Positions 16,859 through 24,582 are shown, counted from the first letter of the stretch. The stretch is 64,000 nt of DNA from Ectobacillus ponti (GCF_024294785.1 NZ_JANCLT010000011.1:62001-126000), one strand, 5' to 3'. Program-made: numbers and translations. The notes: generated by a model not told the origin, from the sequence alone.

Positions 16859-17797
16859 ATGATGTTTACGCGTAGAAAGATTGCGGTCATCGGCGCCGGG
16901 CACACCGGCGCCACCGCTGCGCTGCTGCTGGCGCAAAAGGAATTGGGAGACATCGTACTGCTGGATATTCCTGAATTGGAAAACCCGGCAAAGGGAAAAG
17001 CGCTCGACCTGCAGCAGACAGCGCCTCTTGGGCACTTTCATGCCCGTATCACGGGAACAGCACGCTATGAGGATATCAAGGGGGCCGACATGGTGCTCAT
17101 CACGGCCGGGGTGGCCCGCAAGCCCGGGATGAGCCGGGACGATCTGGTCAGCACCAACGCCGCGATTATGGAATCTGTCGCCAAGCAGGTTAGCACGTTT
17201 GCCCCGGATAGCTGCATCCTCGTACTCAGCAATCCCGTCGACGCCATGACCTATGTCTGCTTTCGCAAAACGGGATTTCCCAAGCACCGTGTCATGGGGC
17301 AGTCCGGCGTATTGGACACGGCGCGCTTCAACACCTTTGTCGCGGAAGAGCTCGGCGTGGCGGTGGAGGATATCTCCGGATTTGTCCTGGGCGGGCATGG
17401 TGATGAAATGGTGCCGCTCATCCGCTATTCCTATGCGGGCGGCATTCCGCTGGAAAAGCTGCTGCAGCCGGCGCGGCTGCAGGCCATTGTCGAACGGACA
17501 CGCAAGGGCGGCGGCGAAATCGTCAGCCTGCTGGGCAATGGCAGCGCCTATTACGCGCCGGCTGCCGCGCTTGTGGAAATGGCAGAAGCAATCCTGAAAG
17601 ATAAAAAACGGATTTTGCCGGCTATCGCATATCTAGAGGGGGAATACGGGCTTTCTGGCTTGTATATGGGGGTGCCAACCATTCTGGGCGGAAACGGCAT
17701 TGAAAAGATTTTGGAGCTGCCGCTGACAGAAGCAGAACAAGAAGCGCTGCACCGTTCGGCACAGTCTGTCCGGGACGTGCTGCGGCTTGTGAATTGA
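16859..17797 (+). CDS. mdh: malate dehydrogenase, embedded in the eut operon
   Basis: A 312-residue NAD-dependent L-malate dehydrogenase of the bacillar LDH-like type. NAD-binding [16 protein letters not shown] at the start, substrate-loop [11 protein letters not shown] (the Arg that selects malate over lactate), NPVDAMTY, and the catalytic His in [10 protein letters not shown]. The resemblance to the housekeeping Bacillus Mdh is strong along the whole length. It lies 15 bases after the permease and before a strong terminator, so it is the last gene of the eut operon. No targeting peptide is visible, so a cytosolic role is likely. An ATG at 16862 is an equally good start. Confidence 0.92.
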   Translation: MMFTRRKIAVIGAGHTGATAALLLAQKELGDIVLLDIPELENPAKGKALDLQQTAPLGHFHARITGTARYEDIKGADMVLITAGVARKPGMSRDDLVSTNAAIMESVAKQVSTFAPDSCILVLSNPVDAMTYVCFRKTGFPKHRVMGQSGVLDTARFNTFVAEELGVAVEDISGFVLGGHGDEMVPLIRYSYAGGIPLEKLLQPARLQAIVERTRKGGGEIVSLLGNGSAYYAPAAALVEMAEAILKDKKRILPAIAYLEGEYGLSGLYMGVPTILGGNGIEKILELPLTEAEQEALHRSAQSVRDVLRLVN

Positions 17798-17798
17798 A

Positions 17799-17836
17799 GC
17801 AAAAGGGATGCCTGGTACGGGGCATCCCTTTTGCAT
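17799..17836 (+). terminator. terminator of the eut operon
   Basis: Hairpin with the arms AAAAGGGATGCC and GGCATCCCTTTT, about 12 bases each, immediately after the mdh stop. Confidence 0.85.
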
Positions 17837-17946
17837 ACATATTCAGTTTTCACATATATTTCTTCACTTCACAGAGGAACTTCCATATCTCGACAAGAAT
17901 ATATGCAATATTCAACACATTCTATCGTGAATCTGGAGGGGATTTC

Positions 17947-19539
17947 ATGAACGTACCTTTAGTGTTGCCGCAATTTTTGGATCGGGCTGTTGCGCTGTAT
18001 GGAGATAAGCCGGCCGTCTATGATGAGGAGCGGATGTTCACCTACCGCGAGCTGAACGAACGGGTGAACCGCCTTTCCTATGGCCTGCGGGATCTTGGCG
18101 TGCAAAAGGGCGACCGTGTAGCTTATTTGGCGCCCAATACGGTTGAGATGCTGGAAGGCTTCTATGGCGTATTTCAGCTTGGTGCCGTAATGGTGCCGCT
18201 CAACATCCGCTTAAAGCCGGATGACTATGTGTTTATCCTGAATCACAGCGAATCGAAGGTGCTGCTGGTGGACGAGGATTTGTACCACTTGATCCAGCCT
18301 GTGAAAGACAAGCTGAAGACAGTGCAGCATATCCTTGTGCACTACTGCAGTGAGGAAACAAATGAAACCGATTACAACAGCTGGCTTGCCGGTTATCCGT
18401 ACACGGCATTCGACCGCGCCGACTTGGATGAAAATGATGTATGCAGCCTGCTGTACACAAGCGGCACAACAGGAAACCCAAAAGGTGTCATGCTGACGCA
18501 CCGAAATAATTATCTGCATGCCATGAGCGCCATGCATCACCTGCGTGTCAATGATCGGGATGTATATTTGCATGTACTGCCAATGTTCCATGTCAACGGC
18601 TGGGGGTCGCCGTTTTATTACACCGCCAACGGCGCGTCGCATGTGTGTCTGCGCAAAGCGACGCCAGCGTCCATTTTCCATGCGATGCAAAGGCATGGTG
18701 TCACCGTTTTGCATATGGCGCCGACTGTGCTCAACACACTGCTGCAATATCACGAGAAGCACCACCCGCTGCTCGGACAGCCTGTCCGGGTTGTCATCGC
18801 GGGCTCCGCGCCGCCGGCCAGCTTTGTCACACGGGTAGAGGAGGAGCTGGGATGGGAATTCATCCAGGTGTACGGCATGACGGAGTCCACACCTCTCAGC
18901 CTCGTTTCCACTGTCCGGTCCCAGTTTGCAGACCTGCCGGCAGCCGACCAGGCACGCATCAAGGCAAAAGCCGGCTATCCGCTGATCGGCTGTGACGTGC
19001 GGGTTGTGGATGAAAACGGGGAAGAAGTGGCCCATAACGGCAAAGACATCGGCGAAGTTGTCACACGCAGCCACGGCGTGATGCTCGGATACTGGAAAAA
19101 TCCTGAATCCACGATGGATGCCATACGGGACGGCTGGCTGCATACAGGGGACATGGGAACCATCGATGAGGACGGCTATATTGACATCGTTGACCGCAAG
19201 AAGGACATCATCATCAGCGGCGGCGAAAACATTTCTTCTATTGAGGTAGAGGGTTCCCTGTACGAGCACCCGGCTGTACTGGAGGCTGCCGTGATTGCGG
19301 TGCCGCATGAAAAATGGGGCGAAACGCCGCATGCCTATGTCGTGCTGCGGGAGAACCAAACCGTAACCGAAGAAGAAATCATTGCCTTTTCACGAGAAAA
19401 GCTCGCCCACTTCAAGGCGGTGACCGGAGTCACCTTCATTGAAGAGCTGCCAAAAACGGCTTCGGGCAAAATTCAAAAGGTGCATCTGCGCAATGAGTAC
19501 TGGCAGGAGCAAGGGATGACCGGACGCCTGGTGAACTAA
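17947..19539 (+). CDS. acyl-CoA ligase (long- or medium-chain type)
   Basis: A 530-residue AMP-forming enzyme that activates carboxylic acids to CoA thioesters. The AMP-binding P-loop YTSGTTGNPKG is at about residue 173, followed by QVYGMTES, the LHTGDMG segment, DRKKDIIISGGENI, and the C-terminal catalytic Lys in LPKTASGKIQK. The start at 17947 is set by GGAGGGG 5-9 bases upstream; the frame extends upstream through the mdh terminator and is not coding. It has its own unit between two terminators. Substrate chain length is not clear from the sequence. Confidence 0.88.
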   Translation: MNVPLVLPQFLDRAVALYGDKPAVYDEERMFTYRELNERVNRLSYGLRDLGVQKGDRVAYLAPNTVEMLEGFYGVFQLGAVMVPLNIRLKPDDYVFILNHSESKVLLVDEDLYHLIQPVKDKLKTVQHILVHYCSEETNETDYNSWLAGYPYTAFDRADLDENDVCSLLYTSGTTGNPKGVMLTHRNNYLHAMSAMHHLRVNDRDVYLHVLPMFHVNGWGSPFYYTANGASHVCLRKATPASIFHAMQRHGVTVLHMAPTVLNTLLQYHEKHHPLLGQPVRVVIAGSAPPASFVTRVEEELGWEFIQVYGMTESTPLSLVSTVRSQFADLPAADQARIKAKAGYPLIGCDVRVVDENGEEVAHNGKDIGEVVTRSHGVMLGYWKNPESTMDAIRDGWLHTGDMGTIDEDGYIDIVDRKKDIIISGGENISSIEVEGSLYEHPAVLEAAVIAVPHEKWGETPHAYVVLRENQTVTEEEIIAFSREKLAHFKAVTGVTFIEELPKTASGKIQKVHLRNEYWQEQGMTGRLVN

Positions 19540-19867
19540 ACGGGCGCATGGCGGCAAGAGACCTGATGAAGCAGCATGCATCAGGTCTTTTTTGTGAGGC
19601 TCACGGTTTATGTCGAGCTAGGCACATCATGCTCCTGTTACGCAATGGCAAAACAGAGCACCCGGCTGCTAACCCGCAGCTGATTTCAATCCTGCTTGTG
19701 GAGGCATACCCTGGCACGGCTGTTTTGGGATGGGTGCGGCAGCTTGTAACCAATGCTGTACCTTTTCTTCCATAAAATGTATATTTAAAAAATGCGATTT
19801 GAGATGTATGATAAGAATGTGTGAGACGAACTGCTGTTGCAGTACGCAGGGAAGGCACATACACAAT
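19540..19867 (+). other. non-coding gap before the stable-RNA cluster
   Basis: 328 bases. Contains the ligase terminator at 19555-19594 and, near the right end, a possible promoter TTTAAA (19784-19789), 17-base spacer, TATGAT (19807-19812) for the tRNA genes. No reading frame here looks coding. Confidence 0.45.
19555..19594 (+). terminator. terminator of the acyl-CoA ligase gene
   Basis: AGACCTGATG / CATCAGGTCT hairpin followed by TTTTTT. Confidence 0.85.
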
Positions 19868-19958
19868 GGAGAGCTGTCCGAGAGGCCGAAGGAGCACGAT
19901 TGGAAATCGTGTATACGTCACAAGCGTATCGAGGGTTCGAATCCCTCGCTCTCCGCCA
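19868..19958 (+). tRNA. tRNA-Ser(GGA)
   Basis: A 91-base class II tRNA with long variable arm. The anticodon stem CACGA/TCGTG closes a loop TTGGAAA, giving anticodon GGA. T-loop GGTTCGAATCC and an encoded 3' CCA are present. Confidence 0.95.
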
Positions 19959-19963
19959 GACAT

Positions 19964-20046
19964 GCGGTTGTGGCGGAATGGCAGACGCACCAGCTTGAGG
20001 GGCTGGCGGTTTCACGACCGTGGAGGTTCGAGTCCTCTCAGCCGCA
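19964..20046 (+). tRNA. tRNA-Leu(GAG)
   Basis: An 83-base class II tRNA. Anticodon stem CCAGC/GCTGG with loop TTGAGGG gives GAG. Acceptor arms GCGGTTG and CAGCCGC pair. The 3' CCA is not encoded, unlike the neighbouring tRNA genes. Confidence 0.93.
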
Positions 20047-20054
20047 TTTGTATC

Positions 20055-20454
20055 CAACCTCAATCAGCCCGAGAGAATCGCGCGGAGCCCTTGCTCCGTG
20101 AGGAAAGTCCGTGCTCGCACAAGCTGTGATGCTTGTAGTGTTCGTGCCCGGTGAAAGCCGGGGCAGCCTTTGGCTGACGGCGGGGAAACAGCCTACGTCC
20201 CTTGGGATATGGCTCGAATACCCTGAAAGTGCCACAGTGACGAAGCTCTGCTGGAAACGGCGGAGGTGGAACGAGGTAAACCCCACGAGCGAGAAACCTA
20301 AATATTGGTCAGGGAAGCGCCGGCAGGGAAACAGAACCGCACCGGCGCCATGGCAGACGCCATGAGATAGATGATTCTCCATCCATTGTGCGAGGATACG
20401 TCCATTTGCAGCACAGGATGAACAGAACGCGGCTTACGAAAGCTGATTGGGTTG
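20055..20454 (+). ncRNA. rnpB: RNase P RNA, bacillar type B
   Basis: About 400 bases of the catalytic RNA of RNase P, which matures tRNA 5' ends. Conserved blocks can be read in order: GAGGAAAGTCC, TAGTGTTCGTGCC, GCCACAGTGACGAAG, GGTAAACCCC.CGAGCGAGAAACC, AGATAGATGATT, and the 3' block ACAGAACGCGGCTTAC. The ends pair as P1: AACC.CAATCAGC at 20056-20068 with GCTGATTG.GGTT at 20442-20453. It starts 9 bases after tRNA-Leu(GAG), so its 5' end may be cut from a joint transcript. Confidence 0.93.
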
Positions 20455-20463
20455 TGATATAAT
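20434..20463 (+). promoter_or_regulatory. possible promoter for the second tRNA group
   Basis: TTACGA (20434-20439), 18-base spacer, perfect TATAAT (20458-20463), 26 bases before tRNA-Leu(CAG). The -35 lies inside the 3' end of rnpB. Confidence 0.55.
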
Positions 20464-20489
20464 AGCAAGAAATATACAGGTAGGTGTAT

Positions 20490-20575
20490 GCGGATGTGGC
20501 GGAATGGCAGACGCGCTAGCTTCAGGTGCTAGTGGTGGCAACACCGTGGGGGTTCGAGTCCCTTCATCCGCACCA
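20490..20575 (+). tRNA. tRNA-Leu(CAG)
   Basis: An 86-base class II tRNA. Stem CTAGC/GCTAG with loop TTCAGGT gives CAG. Acceptor GCGGATG pairs with CATCCGC; CCA encoded. Confidence 0.95.
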
Positions 20576-20599
20576 GTTCATGGCGGTGCAGCTCATCAT

Positions 20600-20673
20600 G
20601 CGGGTGTAGTTTAGTGGTAAAACAAGAGCTTCCCAAGCTCTGGTCGTGGGTTCGATTCCCATCACCCGCTCCA
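20600..20673 (+). tRNA. tRNA-Gly(CCC)
   Basis: A 74-base tRNA with acceptor GCGGGTG/CACCCGC, anticodon stem AGAGC/GCTCT and loop TTCCCAA giving CCC; CCA encoded. Confidence 0.93.
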
Positions 20674-20682
20674 ACAATTTAT

Positions 20683-20753
20683 TCCGCGATAGCTCAGCGG
20701 TAGAGCAATCATTTGTTAACCGAGAGTAGCTTCGAATCCTATCTGCGGAGCCA
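20683..20753 (+). pseudogene. decayed tRNA-Asn(GTT)
   Basis: The 5' half (TCCGCGATAGCTCAGCGG...) and 3' end (GCGGAGCCA) match bacillar tRNA-Asn, and GTTAACCGA marks the anticodon loop. But the gene is 71 bases where about 75 are expected: the variable region is shortened, the anticodon stem is broken (ATCAT facing CCGAG), the T stem has a C-C mismatch, and the last acceptor pair is A-C. A functional tRNA-Asn must lie elsewhere. Confidence 0.75.
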
Positions 20754-20756
20754 CAC

Positions 20757-20847
20757 AGAGAAGTACCCAAGCGGCTCAAGGGGCTCCCCTGCTAAGGGAG
20801 TAGGTCGGGATACCGGCGCGAGGGTTCGAATCCCTTCTTCTCTGCCA
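20757..20847 (+). tRNA. tRNA-Ser(GCT)
   Basis: A 91-base class II tRNA; anticodon stem CTCCC/GGGAG with loop CTGCTAA gives GCT. Acceptor AGAGAAG pairs with CTTCTCT; CCA encoded. Last gene of the RNA cluster; accessory, partly decayed sequence begins right after it. Confidence 0.93.
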
Positions 20848-21048
20848 TACATATATGAGAAAGAAGCTTCCATGGGAAGGTATAGAGTGAGTAAACTGCA
20901 GCAAACCTATGCGCATACACTTCAAGCTGCTTGCATAGCTGCAGAGGGCACTTTCTGTCTACAAAGTCCTGAACATGGTTCGTTTGCGTTTTGTGGCGTA
21001 AACCCTGTAGACGTACACAAGCTTTGACGGGTGAAAGGAAACAATTGT

Positions 21049-21347
21049 ATGGATCCGCTGAAGGATGTAAGATGGAGGCAAGGATTTGAGACTTACAAAA
21101 AGACGTACAAGCTGCTATCATCTTTGGAAGCAGGGCTATGGGAAATTATAAGAATGGTTCTGATGTAGACCTTACCCTCGTTGGCAAGGGAATTACAAAG
21201 AGCACACTATATGGTCTGCATGATCTTTTGGATGAAGAGTATCCCCTTCCTTACTTCTTTGATGTCTTGAATTATCATGACATCGAAAACCCCAAGCTAG
21301 TGGAGCATATTGATACGGTAGGCAAGGTGACTTACAGCAGATGCTAG
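21049..21347 (+). pseudogene. fused remnant of a HEPN-MNT toxin-antitoxin pair
   Basis: The first 20 or so codons from the ATG at 21049 (MDPLKDVRWRQGFETYKKTY) match the start of HI0074-type HEPN substrate-binding proteins (typically a D-R-W-x-Q-R-F-E pattern). From about 21108 a different frame reads AAIIFGSRAMGNYKNGSDVD, the nucleotidyltransferase core motif GS-x10-D-x-D of the MNT partner, then PLPYFFDVLNYHDI and a natural C-terminal end EHIDTVGKV. The HEPN body and the MNT N terminus have therefore been deleted and the two ends joined out of frame. A dead copy. Confidence 0.7.
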
Positions 21348-21439
21348 AGAACTCTTTCTGCCACGAGGCAATGCCAACGTTGTTGTAGCTAGATGCAAAG
21401 CTGGATGAACCATCTCGCATTTAGCTATTTCAGCATTTT

Positions 21440-21715
21440 TTGTCGTGTTTGTCTACAGTGTCATCCTAGAGGTTCCCATTTTCTCCGCAGCATCCGCTTG
21501 GCTCATTCCTAGCTCAATGAGATACACGCATACTAAGTTTTCTCTTCATTTGTCGGCTGGTCAGGGTACTTCCCACGTCTCTTGGGCAGCTTCAATTCCC
21601 TCTTTTGTCCGCTTGGAAGTTAAATCCATTTCAAACTAAGCAATCCCAGCAAAAATCGTAAACAGCATCTTCCCATGTACGTTGTCGTGTCCAGCTTATT
21701 GACTCAAATCCACCG
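21440..21715 (-). pseudogene. degenerate serine recombinase (resolvase/invertase)
   Basis: On the minus strand the frames read DTTTYMG, then after a one-base shift GKMLFTIFAGIA, a stop in place of the usual Glu/Gln, FEMDLTSKRTKEGIEAA, and after more breaks ELGMSQADAAEKMGTSRMT, which is the DNA-binding helix-turn-helix end. Order and motifs match the C-terminal half of Tn3-type resolvases and DNA invertases. At least two frameshifts and two stops; no N-terminal catalytic Ser domain is visible. Confidence 0.7.
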
Positions 21716-21956
21716 AACTTTTAGGGTTTTTTATGGACAACTTTATTTTTCAACAACGTGAAATGATTGTATTAATATTACAATTATTCGGAGGATTTTC
21801 GAAAAGTTTAGCCGCTAGCAACAGGCTGTATTCCCGCTGTTTTTTCTAATTTAAACAGAGAAACTTCTCTGGATATTCCTTTTTTTCTCATATTTAGGAG
21901 TAACGTTCCGTGATATAATAAACAAAGTGTAATATCTGAAATAGGGAGAGGGTTAC

Positions 21957-23441
21957 ATGTTTAAGCGAATTAAAGAACTGCTGAGGGTTGAGGAAACACT
22001 GCGCCGCAAGCAGGGAGAACTAACAGCACTAGAACAGAAAACAGCCGATCTGCAGGCGCTGTATGACAATACAGTGCAGGATGCCCGACTATCACTGCAA
22101 GGAGAACGTGATGAGGTGTTGGAAGCAGCTAAGCGCGAAGGAGACACAGCATTGGCGGACGCAAAACAGCAAGCGGACACCATCATTCGCGAGGCACAGC
22201 ACAAAGCGGAAACACTCCTATCTCAGCATGGCGAACTTGTGCGGGTGCATGAGGAACTGGAGCGTGCCGTAGAAAAGACGGCCAAAGAACTGAAAAAGCT
22301 TGAGAAGGATGCCAACAAATGGAAAACAGAGGCTGTTGGCATTAAAACACTCTTGGTGCGCTTCCCAGAGGCGGTGAATTATAGTTTGATTGAGAAAGAA
22401 CTTGCTGTACTGGAAGAATCACTGGGTGATGGTGTGCTGGGTCTTCTAACAGAATTGCACCTTCATCACAAAGATTCCAAGCAGTTGAAAAAGGATATGA
22501 CTGCAAATCAAAAGGAACTGAAGAAGCTCTTGGAAACCTATGAGACGCGGTATACCACAAAAGCCAACAAGGCCATTTATCAGCTCATGGTCATCGCGCT
22601 GCAAGCGGAGCTCCAGAACTTGCTCTACACGCTGAACTATACGAACGTCGACAAGGCTGTGGAGCAGGCGAAAGCCTTAATTGCCAAGTACACGGCGATT
22701 TGCGCAGCTGGCAACGCTAGCATTCTGCCAACCGTAACACGCTTCCTGACCGAATTGGAGCCATTGTTCCTGAATGCAGTACAAATCGAATACAGCTATT
22801 ATGTGCAAAAGGAACTTGAGAAGGAAGAGCAGCGACGAATTCGCGAGCAAATTCGTCAAGAGCAGGAAGAGCAGCGCATTCTGGAGCAGGAACGCAAGAA
22901 GATTGAAAAAGAAGAAGAAAAGTACCTCAACGAGATTCAGAAAAATGAGGAACTCTTACGAAATGAAAGCGACAGCAGCAAAGTTGCTGCATTGGAGGCG
23001 AAACTGGCTGAACTCAACCGGCAGGTCCAGCAACTTGAGAGCAAAAAAGAAGAGATTGTCAAACGTGCCAACGGCAAAGCCGGCTACGTGTATGTGATCT
23101 CCAACTTGGGTTCCTTTGGCGAACAGATGTTTAAAGTCGGCATGACCCGACGACTTAACCCCCAAGACCGGGTAGATGAGCTGGGCGATGCCTCTGTGCC
23201 GTTTAAGTTTGATGTCCACGCGATGATTTTCAGTGAAGACGCGGTGGGGCTGGAACAGAAGCTGCACGAGATTCTTGAAGACCGGCGCGTAAACAAAATC
23301 AACCTCCGCAAGGAATTCTTTGCAATCGACGTGGAGGAATTGCAGCAGGTGGTGCAGGACATTGACCCTGCGGTAGAATTCACCACCACAATGATGGCTG
23401 GAGAATACCGTCAAAGCCTTAGCCTAATACAAATTGCATAA
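21957..23441 (+). CDS. coiled-coil DUF4041 protein with a C-terminal GIY-YIG-like (T5orf172/MUG113) domain
   Basis: A 494-residue cytoplasmic protein. Residues 1-115 are a heptad-rich coiled coil, about 120-260 match the DUF4041 pattern (for example LHHKDSKQLKKDM, NKAIYQLMVIALQAE), 270-370 are another strongly charged coiled coil, and 370-460 form a T5orf172-like nuclease fold: GYVYVISN, FKVGMTRR, RVDELGDASVPF, LEQKLHEILE and NLRKEFF. DUF4041/GIY-YIG proteins are common in phages, plasmids and defence-rich islands; the molecular role is unknown. The GIY-YIG tyrosines are only partly conserved. GGGAGAGGG is 5-9 bases before the ATG. It is the only clearly intact large gene in this strip. Confidence 0.75.
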   Translation: MFKRIKELLRVEETLRRKQGELTALEQKTADLQALYDNTVQDARLSLQGERDEVLEAAKREGDTALADAKQQADTIIREAQHKAETLLSQHGELVRVHEELERAVEKTAKELKKLEKDANKWKTEAVGIKTLLVRFPEAVNYSLIEKELAVLEESLGDGVLGLLTELHLHHKDSKQLKKDMTANQKELKKLLETYETRYTTKANKAIYQLMVIALQAELQNLLYTLNYTNVDKAVEQAKALIAKYTAICAAGNASILPTVTRFLTELEPLFLNAVQIEYSYYVQKELEKEEQRRIREQIRQEQEEQRILEQERKKIEKEEEKYLNEIQKNEELLRNESDSSKVAALEAKLAELNRQVQQLESKKEEIVKRANGKAGYVYVISNLGSFGEQMFKVGMTRRLNPQDRVDELGDASVPFKFDVHAMIFSEDAVGLEQKLHEILEDRRVNKINLRKEFFAIDVEELQQVVQDIDPAVEFTTTMMAGEYRQSLSLIQIA

Positions 23442-23752
23442 AAAGGCCTATACCGACATTGCGGCAACTAGGTGCAGAGGTAGCAATACAGGTCCTGTGA
23501 ACACAAAAGGTATGCAGGGTTCTATGCATGTTGCAGAAATAGTCTTTGCTGCCAGACGCAGTGATATTAAGTGTGTATCAAAAGGTGTATAGATGATAAT
23601 AACGGCAGGAATCCTTAATCCCTGCCGTTATTGCATTTTGAGGGAGAATTCAATGCTGATAATGTTGCGTTATGTCAACTAACCATGAATGGAATATACA
23701 GCCAAAAAGAACAACACATCGCTTTCTTGGGATGGTACAATAAGGAAAAGGC
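23442..23752 (+). other. non-coding gap with a strong terminator
   Basis: 311 bases. A terminator-like hairpin ATAACGGCAGG / CCTGCCGTTAT with a T-rich tail lies at 23599-23645, closing the DUF4041 gene. Nothing else recognised. Confidence 0.55.
23599..23645 (+). terminator. terminator downstream of the DUF4041 gene
   Basis: Inverted repeat of about 11 bases (ATAACGGCAGG / CCTGCCGTTAT) followed by TGCATTTTG. Confidence 0.65.
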
Positions 23753-23950
23753 ATGTCGAAGGGAATGGTACAAATGAGGGAGAGACGTACTTCTACGCAA
23801 GCCATTATCGTAGCCGCTATTGCAGGGGTAACGACTGTTATCGCAGACTATGTAGTGCCTGAATCGGATTATCGCCTTCTTGTAAAAGTCGCTATTGTTG
23901 TAGCAATAACGCTTGTCAGCGGTCTTTTGGTTCGGAAATTCGTAAGGTAG
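23753..23950 (+). CDS. small two-segment membrane protein, function unknown
   Basis: A 65-residue protein with a short charged N terminus and two hydrophobic segments (AIIVAAIAGVTTVIADYVV and LLVKVAIVVAITLVSGLLV), ending in RKFVR. The start is uncertain: ATGs at 23753, 23765 and 23774 are in frame; the first has GGAAAAGG just before it. It looks like a small membrane or holin-like peptide, but no family is recognised. It is followed by the first copy of a 21-base repeat. Confidence 0.5.
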   Translation: MSKGMVQMRERRTSTQAIIVAAIAGVTTVIADYVVPESDYRLLVKVAIVVAITLVSGLLVRKFVR

Positions 23951-23962
23951 CCTCTCCAAACA

Positions 23963-23983
23963 GGAGGGGTTTGCTGTTCATTT
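23963..23983 (+). repeat. 21-base direct repeat, copy 1
   Basis: The 21 bases here (GGAGGGGTTT then GCTGTTCATTT) are identical to 24121-24141. Together with upstream CCTC it can form a small hairpin, so the unit may be a weak terminator that also sits just before the next ORF. Confidence 0.7.
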
Positions 23984-24000
23984 TGAAGGGGGATGAAGGG

Positions 24001-24099
24001 ATGCTCAATATCAATCCGATTGGCATTGTGATTCTAATTATATTTGTTCTTCTGCTGTTCCTCGCTTTTAAACGCATCATGAAGTGGTTTTCCAGATAA
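24001..24099 (+). CDS. 32-residue single-pass membrane peptide
   Basis: A very short ORF, MLNINPIGIV followed by a run of Ile, Leu, Val and Phe (about residues 7-22) and a basic tail FKRIMKWFSR. The preceding GAAGGGGG is a good ribosome site. It lies between two copies of the same 21-base repeat. Possible toxin-like or regulatory membrane peptide; no family recognised. Confidence 0.45.
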   Translation: MLNINPIGIVILIIFVLLLFLAFKRIMKWFSR

Positions 24100-24120
24100 G
24101 CAACGCTTCCCCTCTGTTTG

Positions 24121-24141
24121 GGAGGGGTTTGCTGTTCATTT
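24121..24141 (+). repeat. 21-base direct repeat, copy 2
   Basis: Identical to 23963-23983. Preceded by CCCCTCTGTTTG, which pairs with GGAGGGG to form a terminator-like hairpin followed by TTTGCTGTT. Confidence 0.7.
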
Positions 24142-24174
24142 CAAAATAGAGGGCTATCGGAAGGTGATAAGTCG

Positions 24175-24582
24175 ATGATCCAAAAACAAGAAGTCATGGG
24201 CTTGTTATTATCAGCCTGTCCTTCCTACAAAGAACGATGGGATAGGTATCTGAAAGAGAATTATTCTTACGGCGAAGAGCAACTACTTTATATAGATTTG
24301 TGTGATTTTGCAAGCCATATTGTCGAATTGTATGCAATAAGGCAGATTCAAGAGTTGCCCGCCGTGTTTGACATAATTGAGTGACTGCATGTTGATGGAG
24401 ATGAATTTGTAAAAGAAGCCGCAACGGTTGGTTTGTTAGAGGATATACAAAATGCAGCATTACAGAAAAACATTAAACTGGAAGAGTTTGTTTGTCTTCT
24501 TGAACCCGAGAGTTTGAAGCAGTGGGAAGCACTTATTGATTTTTGGAACTCACTTGCAAAAAAACAAAAGAAAAGAAAGTGA
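24175..24582 (+). pseudogene. small DUF7674-like gene interrupted by one stop codon
   Basis: From the ATG at 24175 (AGGTGATAAGTCG upstream) the frame encodes 69 residues and stops at TGA 24382-24384, but the same frame continues open for another 65 codons (LHVDGDEFVKEAATVGLLED... to WNSLAKKQKKRK) and ends at 24582. The joined 136-codon reading looks like one compact helical protein; I recall small Bacillus proteins now filed as DUF7674 with this look, function unknown. One in-frame nonsense change is the simplest explanation. Confidence 0.6.

Noticed and set aside
18211-19359. 382-codon open frame on the minus strand
   Set aside because: Antisense of the acyl-CoA ligase gene.
19601-20382. 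Several open frames of 60-130 codons across the tRNA/rnpB cluster
   Set aside because: They overlap well-defined tRNA and RNase P RNA genes and are not coding.
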